Source of the DNA: Armigeres subalbatus
Lineage: Eukaryota; Arthropoda; Insecta; Diptera; Culicidae
Assembly (NCBI RefSeq): GCF_024139115.2
Contig: NW_026942816.1
Span: forward strand, 248,001-312,000
Length of the DNA stretch: 64,000 bases
Direction: 5' to 3'
Shown here in pieces: positions 43,040 to 53,290 of this stretch (position 1 is the stretch's first letter; every line of letters begins with the position of its first letter). Under the pieces are notes generated by a model. That model had not been told where the DNA came from and searched no databases. It saw only the letters and a list, made by a program, of their open reading frames with translations. The translations under genes were made by a program, and so were the position numbers.

Positions 43040-44591
43040 TTGATGCTAGCCCAATGCGGAATCAGTAAGGGGTTTTGGAGTGAAGCGATTGAAACTGCTG
43101 CCTACTTAACAAATCGGAGTCCGGCGAACGCGATAGAGTGTAAAAAGACGCCATTCGAGCTGTGGAGTGGATCGAAGCCAGATATCTCCAACTTGCGCGT
43201 ATTTGGTTGCATTGCGCACTGCCATATTCCCAAGGAGCACAGGAAGAAGCTCGATAGTAAATCGTGGAAAGGTACATTCGTTGGGTATGCCAAGAATGGG
43301 TACCATGTATTCAATCCGAAGATTATGAAGGTGGTGATCGTTCGAGATGTGGTCTTCGACGAGAGAATCGATAGCGATGGCGGTGGTACTGTTTTTGCTC
43401 ATAAGGAGCAACAAGTGTGCAACGACCTCTTAAGCATTCATCGTTGTGAGTCAAATGACTCGTTAGATAGTGTTATTACCGAAGTGTCTGGTGGCACACC
43501 CGATCATCAAGAGCGGTTGTCGGAAGGTGAAGTACACGCGAGTGATGAAGAGTTCTGTGGATTCACAAGCTGCGACGATGATGAAGTTTTAGAGGATGAT
43601 CAAGAAGCGAATGAAGAGCCGGAACTGGTGGAGCGAAGTCGTCGTATTCGGAGGCCTCCAGTGTGGCACAAGGACTTCGAAATTTGCTTTGAGTGCTATC
43701 GGATTTGTTAAGGATCTTCCGGATACCTTGCAGGAAATGCAGAAACGCGACGATTGGCCTAAATGGCAGAAGGCCGTGCAGGAAGAGATGGATTCATTGA
43801 CTCGTAATCGAACATGGACGCTGATGCAGTTGCCTGCTGGGAGGAAGCCGATATCTTGCAAATGGGTTTTTAAGGTAAAACATGGTGCAAATGGAGAACC
43901 GGACCGCTACAAGGCAAGATTGGTGGCCCGTGGGTTCACTCAGCGCTATGGGTATGACTATACCGAAACATATGCGCCTGTGGCCAGGCTGAATACCCTA
44001 CGAGCGGTATTAGCAGTAGCAAATCAGCAACGACTATTAGTGCATCAGATGGATGTCCGGACCGCCTTCCTAAATGGTCAATTGGAAGAGGAAATATATA
44101 TGGTCCAACCAGAAGGGTTTCAGCAGGGATCAGACCTGGTGTGCCGTTTGAATCGGTCTATTTATGGCCTAAAGCAAGCTTCGCGGGCCTGGAACGACCG
44201 GTTTCACCGGTTCGTGACCAGTATTGCATTCAAGCGCAGTGACAACGATCCATGCCTGTACATTCGGGAATCTGGACTGGAGAAGGTGTTCCTCGTTCTT
44301 TATGTGGACGATATTCTAATCGTCGGCCATAATTTGAAGGTGATCCGAATAGTAAAATCGCTCCTATCAAAAGAGTTTGAGATGGTGGACTTGGGTGCTG
44401 TGAGCAACTTCCTTGGCATACACATCGAGCGCGATGTGGACGGAAGGATTATGCGAATTGGTCAACAGGCATATTTGAAGGAATTGTTGAAGCGATTTGG
44501 CATGGACGAGTGCCGACCGGTGTCCACACCGATTGAATGTCATCTTAAGTTGCAGAAAGGAGAAGAAAGTCGACGTACCGATGAGCCCTAA
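43040..44591 (+). pseudogene. copia-3 integrase end and reverse transcriptase
   Basis: 43040-43711 encodes the integrase C-terminal region (FWSEAIETAAYLTNRSPANA, KTPFELWSGSKPDISNLRVFGC, GTFVGYAKNGYHVF) and the acidic linker. A frameshift near 43690 leads to 43596-44591 with RT: WQKAVQEEMDSL, WTLMQLPAGRKPISCKWVFK, RYKARLVARGFTQRYG, HQMDVRTAFLNG, SIYGLKQASRAWN, the catalytic YVDDILIVG, then FEMVDLGAVSNFLGIHIE. It stops at 44589 just before RNase H. Confidence 0.9.
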
Positions 44592-44600
44592 CGTGAATTA

Positions 44601-45278
44601 GTGGGTTGCTTGATGTACGTGACCCTTGCAAGCAGACCTGATTTATCAGCTTCTGTGAACTACATGAGCCAGTATCAAAGCTGTCCAACAGAAGAGCAAT
44701 GGGTGCACCTGAAAAGGATCTTGAGGTACGTTAAAGGAACGTTGAACCTGGTGTTGGAGTTTCGTGGTGACGATCGAGAAATGGCCCTGGCTGCCTACAG
44801 CGACGCAGACTGGGCAAACGACGTGAACGATAGGCGTTCTGTGACCGGATATTTGTTCAAGATTTTCGGGAGCACGAGTGTTTGGCTAACCCGGAAACAG
44901 CCAACCGTATCCCTTTCTTCAACAGAAGCAGAGTTCGTCGCACTATGTACAGCCGCTTGTGAAGGAATATGGTTAGTTCGTCTTCTAGCCGATTTGGGAA
45001 TCAAAATTGATCGTCCGATTACTTACTATGAGGATAATCAATCTTGTGTACGAGTAGCGGAGGAACCTCGCGACAGCAGAAGGATGAAGCATGTAGAAGT
45101 AAAGTACTATTTCATTCGTGACCTGATTAAGAATCGGAGCATTCATTTGGAATACGTTCGTTCTGAGGATCAACTAGCCGATATTCTAACGAAGGGATTA
45201 CCGACTGCAGCGTTCGTGAAGTTACGGGAGATGCTTGGTCTAATGGAATATAGGAATCCAGCTTTCCACGCTCGGTAA
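44601..45278 (+). pseudogene. copia-3 RNase H
   Basis: GCLMYVTLASRPDLSASVNYMSQY, RYVKGTLNLVLEF, AYSDADWANDVNDRRSVTGYLF, SSTEAEFVAL, YEDNQSCVRVAEEPRDSRRMKHVEVKYYFIRDL and ILTKGLPTAAF. All core residues are present. The last residues and the stop (TAA 45276-45278) lie inside the foldback at 45255-45486, so the original C-terminus has been replaced. Confidence 0.88.
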
Positions 45279-45486
45279 TGGCGGCTTGTCGGTGTGAAAA
45301 AATCAATCGGTCACTGTAGCATTTGACACTAGCTGGAGGAAAGCTCATTGGCGTTCCTGGGAGAGGAGAAGGGAAAAAAGGCCTTTTCGCCGGTGAGTTT
45401 TCCTCCATCTAGTGTCAAATGCTACAGTGACCGATTGATTTTTTCACACCGACAAGCCGCCATTACCGAGCGTGGAAAGCTGGATT
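45255..45486. mobile_element. Foldback MITE at the 3' end of copia-3 pol
   Basis: Arms of about 95-100 bp: aatccagctttccacgctcg...caatcggtcactgtagcatt and the complement. They are separated by a ~50-bp centre. The arms extend into the last codons of RNase H. The target duplication cannot be separated from the arms. Confidence 0.8.
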
Positions 45487-45495
45487 GAGCAGGGA

Positions 45496-45680
45496 TGTTG
45501 AAGGATAACAATCCCCATATTCGACCTTATGTCGTAACCCCTTTTTGAGCAGACTGTCATTACTGTATATCAAATGTAAACACAACATAACCAAGCGTAT
45601 AAATAAAAACGTGTTTTATTTCTCTCCTTAAATATTAAAGTTTAAATCCTTATTATCACGGAATAACCTGTTTCCCAATA
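45496..45680 (+). repeat. copia-3 3' LTR
   Basis: 185 bp, one mismatch to 39399-39583 seen by eye, followed by the ATTTC duplication. Confidence 0.9.
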
Positions 45681-45853
45681 ATTTCGACCTCAACAGTAAG
45701 GCCGTCTTCAGTGTCTCGTACTTGACTGGACTATGTCGAGTCAAGTACGAGACACTGAAGACGGCATTACTGTTGAGGTCGAAATACGTATCTGTCAAGA
45801 TACAATTAAGTACAATTCAATGGGATTGTACAAACTCGTCTTATGACAAGCCA

Positions 45854-46862
45854 AAACTATATTTTTTATAAAAAATGTTGTTCCAAATTTGTTCGGAATG
45901 TAGTAGTTTTATCCTCGACTTAAGTTTAGCATCATTTTACACATCGGATTTGATAGCTATTGCAGGCACTAATCTATAAGATTTTTCAAGTCAACATTAG
46001 TCGATGTCGGTGGTTATCCGCCTGAAAATTAGATAAAAAGCGTATAAGAATGAACTCTTCGGGTTCTATTCAGTGTAAAACTGTCCTGTGCATTATATTG
46101 CTTTTGTTTCATTAGAATGTTGCAAATGAAACTAAGCAAAAACGATAAACGAAATTGGGCACCTAATTACTCTCATGTGCCTAATTTCGCGCACAAAGCG
46201 AAAGTCTAAATAAAACATAAAATACATAAAATTTCACACTTTTCAATACGAATAGAGGTGATCGGAGCAATATGGGTCACCTAAGGAAATCGTTCCGAAA
46301 AGCGCTGAAAAGCGCTGAGAATCATCATTCAAATGTAATTGACTTATACTAGGGAGTGTTACCTTTCATATTACGTTGATGAATGATGAAAAATGCGTTT
46401 GGAAATTGTTGGAATGCAGTTTTGAAAATGTATATACGGGGTAATATGAGCCACTATGTATTTGGGGCAGTATGGGCCACCCATACAAAACGTTTTTTGG
46501 GAGAGAAAAGTGTGGATCCTCCCTTGATACTTTTTTGGAACTAAAAAATGACTTCAAAAATCATAACTCCGTTAATTCTTAACCGATTTTTGACGATTCC
46601 CCTACCAAACGGACCGGTTAGGTCTCTAGTTTTTAAACCTGAGAAGAGAATCGGTATTGGCCACCTGGTTCCGGAATAATTCCTTTTTTTCTCAAATCAA
46701 ATGACCTTGCTAAAAATTTTAAAATTAATTTTTTGATGTGTTCTACTTCATGAAATCACGATACATGTTCAATAGTGCGTCTTACAAGGTTTCTTGGTGG
46801 GTTTGGACAGGTTCTGCGGCATTTCGGGGACCTTGTTCCCCCACTTTTTGATATGATCTGTC
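45854..46862. other. AT-rich stretch with no supported gene
   Basis: Repeated phrases of the kind gcagtatgggccac/gtaatatgagccac (46265-46490) hint at an old dispersed repeat. Nothing coding is supported. Confidence 0.4.
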
Positions 46863-47093
46863 TTGGGCAGAGATCACCAGCGAAATTAAAAGACGAATTT
46901 AGTTCACAAACGAAAGAGATTTATTTTAATTGAAAGAAACGATGTTGACGCTGCAACGAATAGCACACTTATGAACAATGGCGCCTTCGGCGATTACTGC
47001 GCATCCGCTCTGTACAGTGTTGCCACTACTGAGAACAAAGATACACTGAAAAACAATGTAGTGACAAATAGGGTGGCATGGTAGTTGCACTCA
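46863..47093 (-). repeat. Probable copia-4 3' LTR
   Basis: It lies directly after the polypurine tract apart from a foldback insertion. Minus sequence starts TGAGTGCAACTACC, contains ataaatctctttcg and ends near gcccaagaca. There is no second LTR for comparison, so the limits are approximate. Confidence 0.5.
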
Positions 47094-47264
47094 TAAGGGC
47101 CGATGCCCACATAGCGTTCTTTGAACGCTGCGTGCACGTGGCGTTGGAAAAACGCAGGTGTGAATCGGTGCGGAGACGCTGCGTTACCGCTTTTCCCGAT
47201 GCACACATGCGTCCTTTTAACGCCGTGTGCACGCAGCGTTGAAAAAACGCTACGTGGGCATCGG
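47094..47264. mobile_element. Foldback MITE between copia-4 polypurine tract and LTR
   Basis: gatgcccacatagcgttctt and aaaacgctacgtgggcatcg are inverted ends. Internally, cgctgcgtgcacgtggcgtt is answered by cgccgtgtgcacgcagcgtt. A possible 4-bp duplication CTCA flanks it (47090-47093 and 47266-47269). Confidence 0.72.
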
Positions 47265-47279
47265 TCTCAACTCTCCTCC

Positions 47280-47909
47280 TCAACGTACAGTACCACTGTC
47301 GGTCGTCAGCATTCCTGAAAACTTTCTTTGCTTCATAGTTCCCAGGGGTTTGGTAAGAACGTGGGCAGCCATGTGCTCTGTAGGACAGTATTCCAGTTCC
47401 AAAAGCCCCAGCTCACGTTGTTGTCTTACGAAGTATTCCTTGGTCTCAATATGTTTAGAACGACGATTAATTCGTTCAGAGTTCACAAAACTAATACAGC
47501 TTTGATTGATTATCTTCCATCAACTTTACAGGCCTATCGTCATATTCGCCCAACTCCACCATCAGTTTGCGAAGCCAAATTAACTCCTGAGTAGCCTCGC
47601 TAAGAGCCACATATTCTGATTCCATGGAAGACAATGTAACGCACGCTTGTTTACGACTGGCCCATGAAACAGCACCGTTTGCATAGCAAAACACATATCC
47701 GGTAGTAGACTTCCTCGAGCTTGCGTCGCCGGCTTAATCGGCGTCAGCGAAACCGATCAAACCACTACCAGAACCGTTATACGTCAGCTTCCAGTGCGTA
47801 ATAATGCGTAATAAATATCGTAAAACTTGCTTCGCTGCTACCCAACATGACGCTGTAGGGGCACTCACTTTTCGACCAAGAATGGCCGTGCTCACAGCAA
47901 TATCCGACC
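47280..47909 (-). pseudogene. copia-4 RNase H
   Basis: Minus frames give SRKSTTGYVFCYANGAVSWASRKQACVTLSSMESEYVALSEATQE, KLMEDNQS, then RRSKHIETKEYFVRQQ and HVLTKPLGTMKQRKFS. A stop replaces the position after the FADAD block, and a shift occurs near 47490. Confidence 0.85.
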
Positions 47910-48612
47910 TTTTTTTATCTTCCTAAGCAATGGAGGGGGAATCTGCTCATCAGACATCCTGGGTTGACCAGGAAGTGCGGGGTTAGGGATCACCGAGGGA
48001 GGTAGGACTACATCCCCGACCCGCTAAACCGTTTCCATTGCCGCCAAGCCCATAGTCCCTTCGGTACAACCAGAAAGTAATGCTCCAAAGGGGGGCCAGT
48101 GCACAACGCACCCTCGAGGTTAGCTGCGTGTCCTTGCAGCACCGAACATCGTAACTCGCTTTTTTAGAAGAACACCACGGTATCGTGCCAGCGCGTTGCC
48201 AGCTTTCCAGGTGGCCTTACCACGCCCTATGTCCTCGGAAGGTGGGAAGGGTCGACTTCGCGCGTGCTTGCCTCTGCACGACTAGTATCAAGAATGATGA
48301 TGCCGCGTGCACCCCAAATTGACCTTTCGGCGATAGGGCCTATTCGCCAGCACACAGAGAGACTTGCCGACGCGGTGCCTACGCCTGCCCCAGCCTTGAC
48401 GAGGACCCCTGTCCGTCCTCGGGCCCGGAACCCACCCGGTTGACAGACGCCGCGAAAGCGACGATACCATGTTGTTCTTCGCGCGGCCACTTGTTCGATA
48501 AAAGGATCGAGTTCGACCACAGAGCATGACCACCGGTATGACCCATGAAGCCGACTCCGATCCCTTGGACCACCTCTTATTTGGGCCTGAACTACCCGGA
48601 TAAAAAATATCA

Positions 48613-48915
48613 TTAAAATATCATAAATTTTATTGTTACAACACCAGCCATCCCTGAGTCCACGCGCCACCTTCTGTGTAGCTCCGAGACGATTTGGGCG
48701 ATAGCCGATAAAACGGCGTTCCAGCCAACTTCATCTTTACACGTCCTCCGAACTAGGTTGTCCGGGGTAGTGTCCAGACCACATGTGGCAAGCATGTGGT
48801 CACGCATTGCGCGAAAACGTGAGCACACGAACAACACGTGTTCCACCGTTTCCTCTAAACCTGCGCACACCAAACACTCGGGCGAGGCCGAGCAAGCCAG
48901 CTGCGTTACCTGCAC
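48613..48915 (-). pseudogene. LINE-B copy 2 ORF2 C-terminal remnant
   Basis: QVTQLACSASPECLVCAGLEETVEHVLFVC..FRAMRDHMLATCGLDTTPDNLVRR, the Cys/His motif region at the end of ORF2, matches the copy 1 fusion frame residue for residue apart from a few changes. Here a shift near 48930 separates it from the gag knuckles. Confidence 0.78.
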
Positions 48916-49138
48916 TGTGATTTTGCAGCATGCTTAAACGCCGGGCACATCGAACCCCCCATGGGGTGCTTGCTGTTCACAGCTTTGCTGGGAGGATTCC
49001 TGCAGCATTGTGCCTTATGTCCCTCCAATCCGCAGCGTCGGCAGAGCTTGCTTCTGTCAGGGCCTTCGCAGTCCCGTTCCTTGTGCCCCGGTTCCAGGCA
49101 CTTGAAGGAAACTTCGGGTTGCTCGTATATGCCCACAG
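48906..49138 (-). pseudogene. LINE-B copy 2 gag zinc knuckles
   Basis: IYEQPEVSFKCLEPGHKERDC and CRRCGLEGHKAQCC are the two knuckles. Beyond them KHPMGGSMCPAFKHAAKSQCR ends at a stop that looks like the natural ORF1 terminus. The first knuckle has lost its first Cys (SFKC). Confidence 0.75.
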
Positions 49139-49702
49139 CCATTTTGTGGAGTCTCCTCAAGCTCTATCAAAATGGAACTCAGGAACTGGGAAAAAATGAT
49201 GATAAATAGGAACTGGAATAATTCCACAATAGCCCGTCAAGCTAAAAGATTTTTAACACCAAATGCGTTAAACACACAAAAGCTTCTCGCTTTGTCAAAA
49301 AAAAGATCTGTGTACTTATACAGGTTTAATAACAGGACATTGCTCGGCGAAATATCATTTAAAACTAATGAAGAAGGTCGAAGATGATGTTTGTCGTTTT
49401 TGTAATGAGGACTGTGAGACCTCAGAGCATTTATTATGCAGTTGTGCTGCACTTATCAACAGAAGAATCAAGTTCTTTGATAAGGGTATCTTACAGCCAT
49501 CTGAAATATGGTCTTTATCGCCATGTAAGGTGGTGCGGTTCATACGTCACATCTTTCCATGCTGGGATAATACCTAAAATCATGTGTTGAAAGTCACTTC
49601 TTATAGTACTTATCACCTTGAACAGGTAAATATTAAACGGTTGGTATATCACAATAGATCTAAAGAATGGTCGCAGTGATAATCACCCAACAGAAAAAAA
49701 AA
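49139..49702 (+). mobile_element. 5'-truncated LINE-D relative inserted in LINE-B copy 2
   Basis: It is flanked by the duplication atatgcccacag (49127-49138 and 49703-49714) and ends in an A run (49693-49702). It translates, over frames, to the tail of ORF2: SNWNNSTIARQAKRF, KKVEDDVCRFCNEDCETSEHLLC, IKFFDKGILQPSEIW. This matches 28640-29040 of LINE-D. Only the last ~560 bp is present, the usual 5' truncation of target-primed integration. Confidence 0.88.
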
Positions 49703-50838
49703 ATATGCCCACAGGGCACACCGACCATCCCACCTTGACGCTCCCTAACTTGATTACCTTGGAGGCGTCCACTGCAGATAGCCGAACCAATGCTACCTGC
49801 GTCCCTGCTGGACCTTTCCGTAGCCGAACGGCTGCGGTGGGCGTCTCCACTTCACACTGTCGCCGCAGTGCCGTGACGAGCTCTTCAACTTCGGTGATCT
49901 CGTCCAGGTCTTTAACCCTTAGATTCACCTCCGTCACCACATTGACGTCTTCGGTTTCCCCTTGTTCTTGACCAGGGTCCAGGAGGCGTCATCCCCCTCT
50001 ATTTCCCTGGTCTGGTGCGGCTGAGAACTTTCAGCCTGCCGTAACCCCTTACCACCGTCTTTCCTGAGTGGACGGACCTTTCCAGGTCCTTCATCCCCCG
50101 GTTTTGGAGGTACCTGGCCGGGGTTCAGCTTCCCAGCCCCACTACCCTTGTTCGGGGTAGTAACCCTCCGCGTTTTGTAGCGGCCCCCAGGGAGCTCATC
50201 CCCTGGAAACTGTCTCCCCCGTTTTTGTGTCTGCTCCGTTGGAGCAGTCACCCCCGACGTACCCGCAAATACTTGAGCCTCAGTCTGGGTAGACTTTGGT
50301 ACCACCGTCTTCGCTGGCACGCCTTCGGTCGATTCGAGTCCGCGAATCCTTGGGCCTCAGTCTGGGTAGACCTCGACTCCACCGATTTCACGGGTTTACA
50401 CTTGGCCGTCCCGACCGCCCTCTCCAGTTCGGCGTCCAGCATCGACTTTCGAAGTTTCTGCAAGCTCCTCTTGAAGTCCTTGCTGATATTATGCATCGAT
50501 GACGCAAAGTCGATGATGGCGTCCAGCTGTTCCGTCGCCACCTCGAAGGCCGAAAGCCCATCGCGTTTGCGGTTCATCGCCTCCACAAGCCATGGGCCGT
50601 CAATAACCCCTACCGGCGTTTTTTTAGCCGAGAGGAAGGTTGAGTGACCCACGCTGGCGCTGCGCACTGAGCTACCGACTATTGCCTCTGGCCTCCTAGG
50701 CGGAGACCTGAACAACCCACCTCTTGCGAAGGGGTTGTCGCCTACACTACTACCACTAATTGAAGAATTGAGTTGGTTTTCCATTTTGGTCCCACGAGTT
50801 GCTCGGGAAAAGAGGTCCACCACGCCAGAGCCCAGCAT
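49703..50838 (-). pseudogene. LINE-B copy 2 gag, upstream parts
   Basis: 50838-50248 encodes the gag N-terminus (MLGSGVVDLFSRATRGTKMENQLNSS). 50320-49934 follows in another frame (RSTQTEAQ-type repeat, ending in a WTLVKNKGKPKTS phrase absent from copy 1). 49940-49703 holds the RRM-like EVNLRVKDLDEITEVEEL segment before the LINE-D insertion. Confidence 0.72.
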
Positions 50839-51053
50839 GACGCAGTAAGGGACAATTACTGTGGAGGGTGCCCATGTACCCCACAGGCTCCGTTAGAGGC
50901 CTAGCTTATTATTTCACCCCCCTGGTCATGCATCCCCTCGGCACGGGTCGCTTGACGCCTTGGGATTAGGGGTTAGAGACGATGGTCCCAGTCTAACTCG
51001 CAGTGGCCATGGGGAGGGGTCGTCAAGCCCTTGGACAAAGTCCCTGCTGCCCC

Positions 51054-51940
51054 TAATAATCCGGCCTTGCACACACCGATATGTACAAAAGAGTACCCAC
51101 ACATCTTCTGTACTTCGTCTCGTTACTCAACAATGAACTTGTGTCTTCTACTTTCAAAAAACCTTCGTCCATCGGTGTTTTAGCCACTTTTGCATCACTT
51201 AAGCTAAACTTATCAATTAGTTTATCAATATAGCCTTCCAGGCTCACACTGTAATCACCATTTTCTCGCTTTATTTCTAGTCCTAAAAAATAACTTGTAT
51301 CTCCGAGATTGGTGATCTCAAAATGTTTCTTCAATTATTGGTGCACAGAGTCAATTTTCTTTTCATCTACGCATCCAACCATAATATCGTCCACATACAC
51401 TAAAAGGTACACCATCTTTCCGTTCTCGACCTTCGTGTATAAGCACTGATCAGCACCACTTTGCTTGAAACCCATCTTCAAAAGAACACTGTGTAACTTC
51501 TAGTTTCGACAACGTGCTGACTGTTTGAGTCCGTATATACTTCTTTTCAAAAAGGCAAACCAAGTGCTCCTTGCCTTTTTCCTCGTATCCAGGTGGTTGC
51601 CGCATAAACAAAACTTGATCGAGCTCTCCGTATAAGTAAGGCCGTTTTTAGGTTTTTATGTCGAAATGCAGCACGCGAAGAGTGGTGTGACTTGTGACCG
51701 GAGCAAAAACTTCGTCATAATCCTCACCGAACCGTTGCGAGTAGCCTTGGGCCACCAGACGAGCCTTATGTTTGATCACCTCTCCAGCTGCGTTCCGTTT
51801 TAACTTATAAACCCAACGGCAACCAACCACCTTCCGTCCAGCAGGTAACTGAACAAGCTCCCAAGTTCCATTTTCCGCATGTGACTTCAGTTCGCTCAAC
51901 ATTGCCGCCCTCCATTCTGCTTGTGCTTTACAGGTTAAAG
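51054..51940 (-). pseudogene. copia-4 reverse transcriptase
   Basis: From 51902: MLSELKSHAENGTWELVQLPAGRKVVGCRWVYKLKR, KHKARLVAQGYSQRFG, DEVFAPVTSHTTLR. In broken frames YVDDIM-like sequence follows near 51380-51400. In 51334-51053 come KKHFEITNLGDTSYFLGLEIKR, YIDKLIDKFSLSDAK and GTLLYISVCARPDY. There LINE-B copy 2 is inserted. Confidence 0.85.
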
Positions 51941-52189
51941 CAAGGCTGCCATGCCATGCAAGTCACAACGGAATCGAGGTAACATTGAAAATGGCTCGAG
52001 CAAACTTGTTCTGGCCTGGGATGAGCTCACATATCAAGGACATCGTTAAACAGTGTGGAATTTGCGCAAAATTTGATGCGTCTCAGTCGAATCCACCGAT
52101 GCGAAGTCACGAAATCCCAGTTTATCCATTTCAGCTCGTTTCAATGGACGTTCTTGTTGTAGAGAAAACGGAAACGGTCATAGTAGGCG

Positions 52190-52258
52190 TAAGAATAATT
52201 ATTGTCATTAATATTTATAAAATAAATCATTCGCATTTGTTTGTTCATTCTAACCAGA
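52190..52258 (+). other. Intron-like 69-nt segment within the gypsy integrase
   Basis: gtaagaat at the left and ttctaaccag at the right are good splice consensus sequences around AT-rich filler. Leaving it out keeps the frame (TVIVG-TYLYPL). It sits where the integrase core has lost about 35 residues. It could be an old insertion instead. Confidence 0.35.
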
Positions 52259-52697
52259 CGTATTTGTATCCACTGAGAGTTTACTCCTTACAACTCCTTA
52301 CTCCCCGGAACCCACAGCGTGTTGTTTGTGATAACGGTACTAACTTTGTCAATCAAAAGATGACGAAGTTTGCCTCCGAATGGGACTTCGAGCTTGTGAT
52401 GTCAGCACCATATCATCAGCAGGCCAACGGTAAAGCCGAAGCCGCCCTGAAAGTGGCTAAGCAATTGCTTAAAAAAACAAAGGAAAGTGGAACGGATTAT
52501 TGGTACGCCTTATTGCATTGGTGCAATATTCCAAATAAAATTGGTTCTAGTCCAGTTGCTCGACTACGTTCTACCCGTTGTAGTGTACCCACAGTGGTTG
52601 ATCGATTGCGCCCAAAAGTGGTGGATAATGTTCGAGCTGCAATTGAAGCAAGTCGTAGAAAGGCTAAATTAAAATTATACTATGATAAGAAGGCAAA

Positions 52698-52997
52698 TGT
52701 GGGCCCTCCTTAGCCGTACGGTAAGACGCGCGGCTACAAAGCAAGATCATGCTGAGGGTGGCTGGGTTAAATTCCCGGTGCCGGTCTAGGCAATTTTCGG
52801 ATTGGAAATTGTCTCGACTTCCCTGGGCATAAAAGTATCATCGTGCTAGCCTTATGATATACGAATGCAAAAATGGTTACCTGGCTAAGAAACCGCGCAG
52901 TTAATAACTGTGGAAGTGCTTAATGAACACTAAGCTGCGAGGCGGCTCTGTCCCAGTGTGGGGATGTAATGCCAATAAGAAGAAGAAGAAGAAGAAG
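52698..52997 (+). mobile_element. Complete tRNA-related SINE (Feilai-like)
   Basis: About 300 bp. Pol III A box-like tagccgtacggtaagacgcg and B box ggttaaattccc lie in the first 75 bp. A tRNA-unrelated body with agaaaccgcgcagttaataa follows, and the 3' end ggggatgtaatgccaataag runs into an (AAG)n tail. It is flanked by aagaaggcaaa on both sides (52687-52697 and 52998-53008). It is inserted in the gypsy integrase frame after ...KKA. Confidence 0.9.
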
Positions 52998-53245
52998 AAG
53001 AAGGCAAAACAGTTACCTGAGTTAAGTGTTGGTTCGCCAGTTTATGTCCAGTTAAGACCGGATACATCCAAGGTGTGGACACCAGGAGAAGTGTCTAGCC
53101 GCCTCAACGATCGTTCCTACGTAGTGAATGTGGATGGTGTGGATTACCGTAGATCGTTAGTTCACCTGAAGCCTCGTAAGGAAACTCCCGAAACGCTGCC
53201 TGCCCGCTCTGCACCTCCTGTACCGTCTCAGAGCCAAGAACTATA

Positions 53246-53290
53246 GGCTTAGAAACCTTGCAGTTATATAACTATGGAAGTGCTTAATAA
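53246..53290 (+). mobile_element. SINE internal fragment
   Basis: ggcttagaaaccttgcagtt, atataactatggaagtgctt and aataaac match the part of the SINE body at 52887-52935. Confidence 0.65.

Larger units (their letters stand above)
39399..45680 (+). mobile_element. copia-3: Ty1/copia retrotransposon
   Basis: LTRs of 185 bp at both ends (one difference seen: accaaacg against accaagcg). The 5-bp duplication ATTTC is at 39394-39398 and 45681-45685. Internal order is gag, protease, integrase, RT, RNase H. The integrase is interrupted by a 1.53-kb hAT-like insertion and the pol end by a foldback. Stops at 40639, 41396 and 44589, plus frameshifts, disable it. Confidence 0.92.
39300..45853. mobile_element. 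Long foldback element hosting copia-3
   Basis: The left arm is split by copia-3 (about 39332-39398 plus 45686-45733); the right arm is 45735-45853. The arms are complementary over about 118 bp (for example tacgtatttcgacctcaaca against tgttgaggtcgaaatacgta). The element itself is about 240-270 bp without copia-3. A single-arm copy lies at 53416-53563. Outer ends and target duplication are not resolved. Confidence 0.75.
47910..51053 (-). mobile_element. LINE-B copy 2: internally deleted R1-type element
   Basis: Same 5' end (ctgctgcccc at 51053) and same 3' end (ttttttt-atcttcctaag at 47910) as copy 1. The same gag-to-ORF2-tail junction occurs around 48900-48930. Compared with copy 1 it carries an extra ~85 bp in the 3' region (about 48375-48465), lacks about 340 bp of gag (corresponding to 3262-3580), and contains a LINE-D fragment (49139-49702). 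It is inserted in copia-4 RT with an imperfect 11-12 bp target duplication. Confidence 0.85.
46863..51955 (-). mobile_element. copia-4: decayed Ty1/copia retrotransposon, split by LINE-B copy 2
   Basis: Minus strand. RT coding lies at 51955-51054, then LINE-B copy 2 (47910-51053), then RNase H at 47909-47280. A polypurine-rich stretch follows (plus ctctcctcctc at 47271-47281) and an LTR-like region (about 47092-46863, containing an AATAAA on the minus strand near 46920). Gag, protease and integrase are absent. Flanks of the LINE-B insert (aatatccgacc / aataatccggcc) look like an imperfect 11-12 bp duplication. Confidence 0.78.
51954..53245 (+). pseudogene. Gypsy-type (Ty3) integrase fragment, interrupted by a SINE
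   Basis: Starts with the zinc-binding HASHNGIEVTLKMARANLFWPGM..IKDIVKQCGICAKF (HHCC). Then comes PFQLVSMDVL with the first catalytic Asp, then a gap where the expected DHYS..FE segment is missing, VVCDNGTNFV (second Asp) and APYHQQANGKAEAALK (Glu). The SINE at 52698 is followed by the C-terminal LPELSVGSPVYVQLRPDTSKVWTPGEVSSRLNDRSYVV (GPF/Y-type module). No gag, RT or LTR is visible. Confidence 0.85.

Noticed and set aside
43106..43414. Minus-strand frame opposite copia-3 integrase
   Set aside because: Shadow of the integrase C-terminal coding region.
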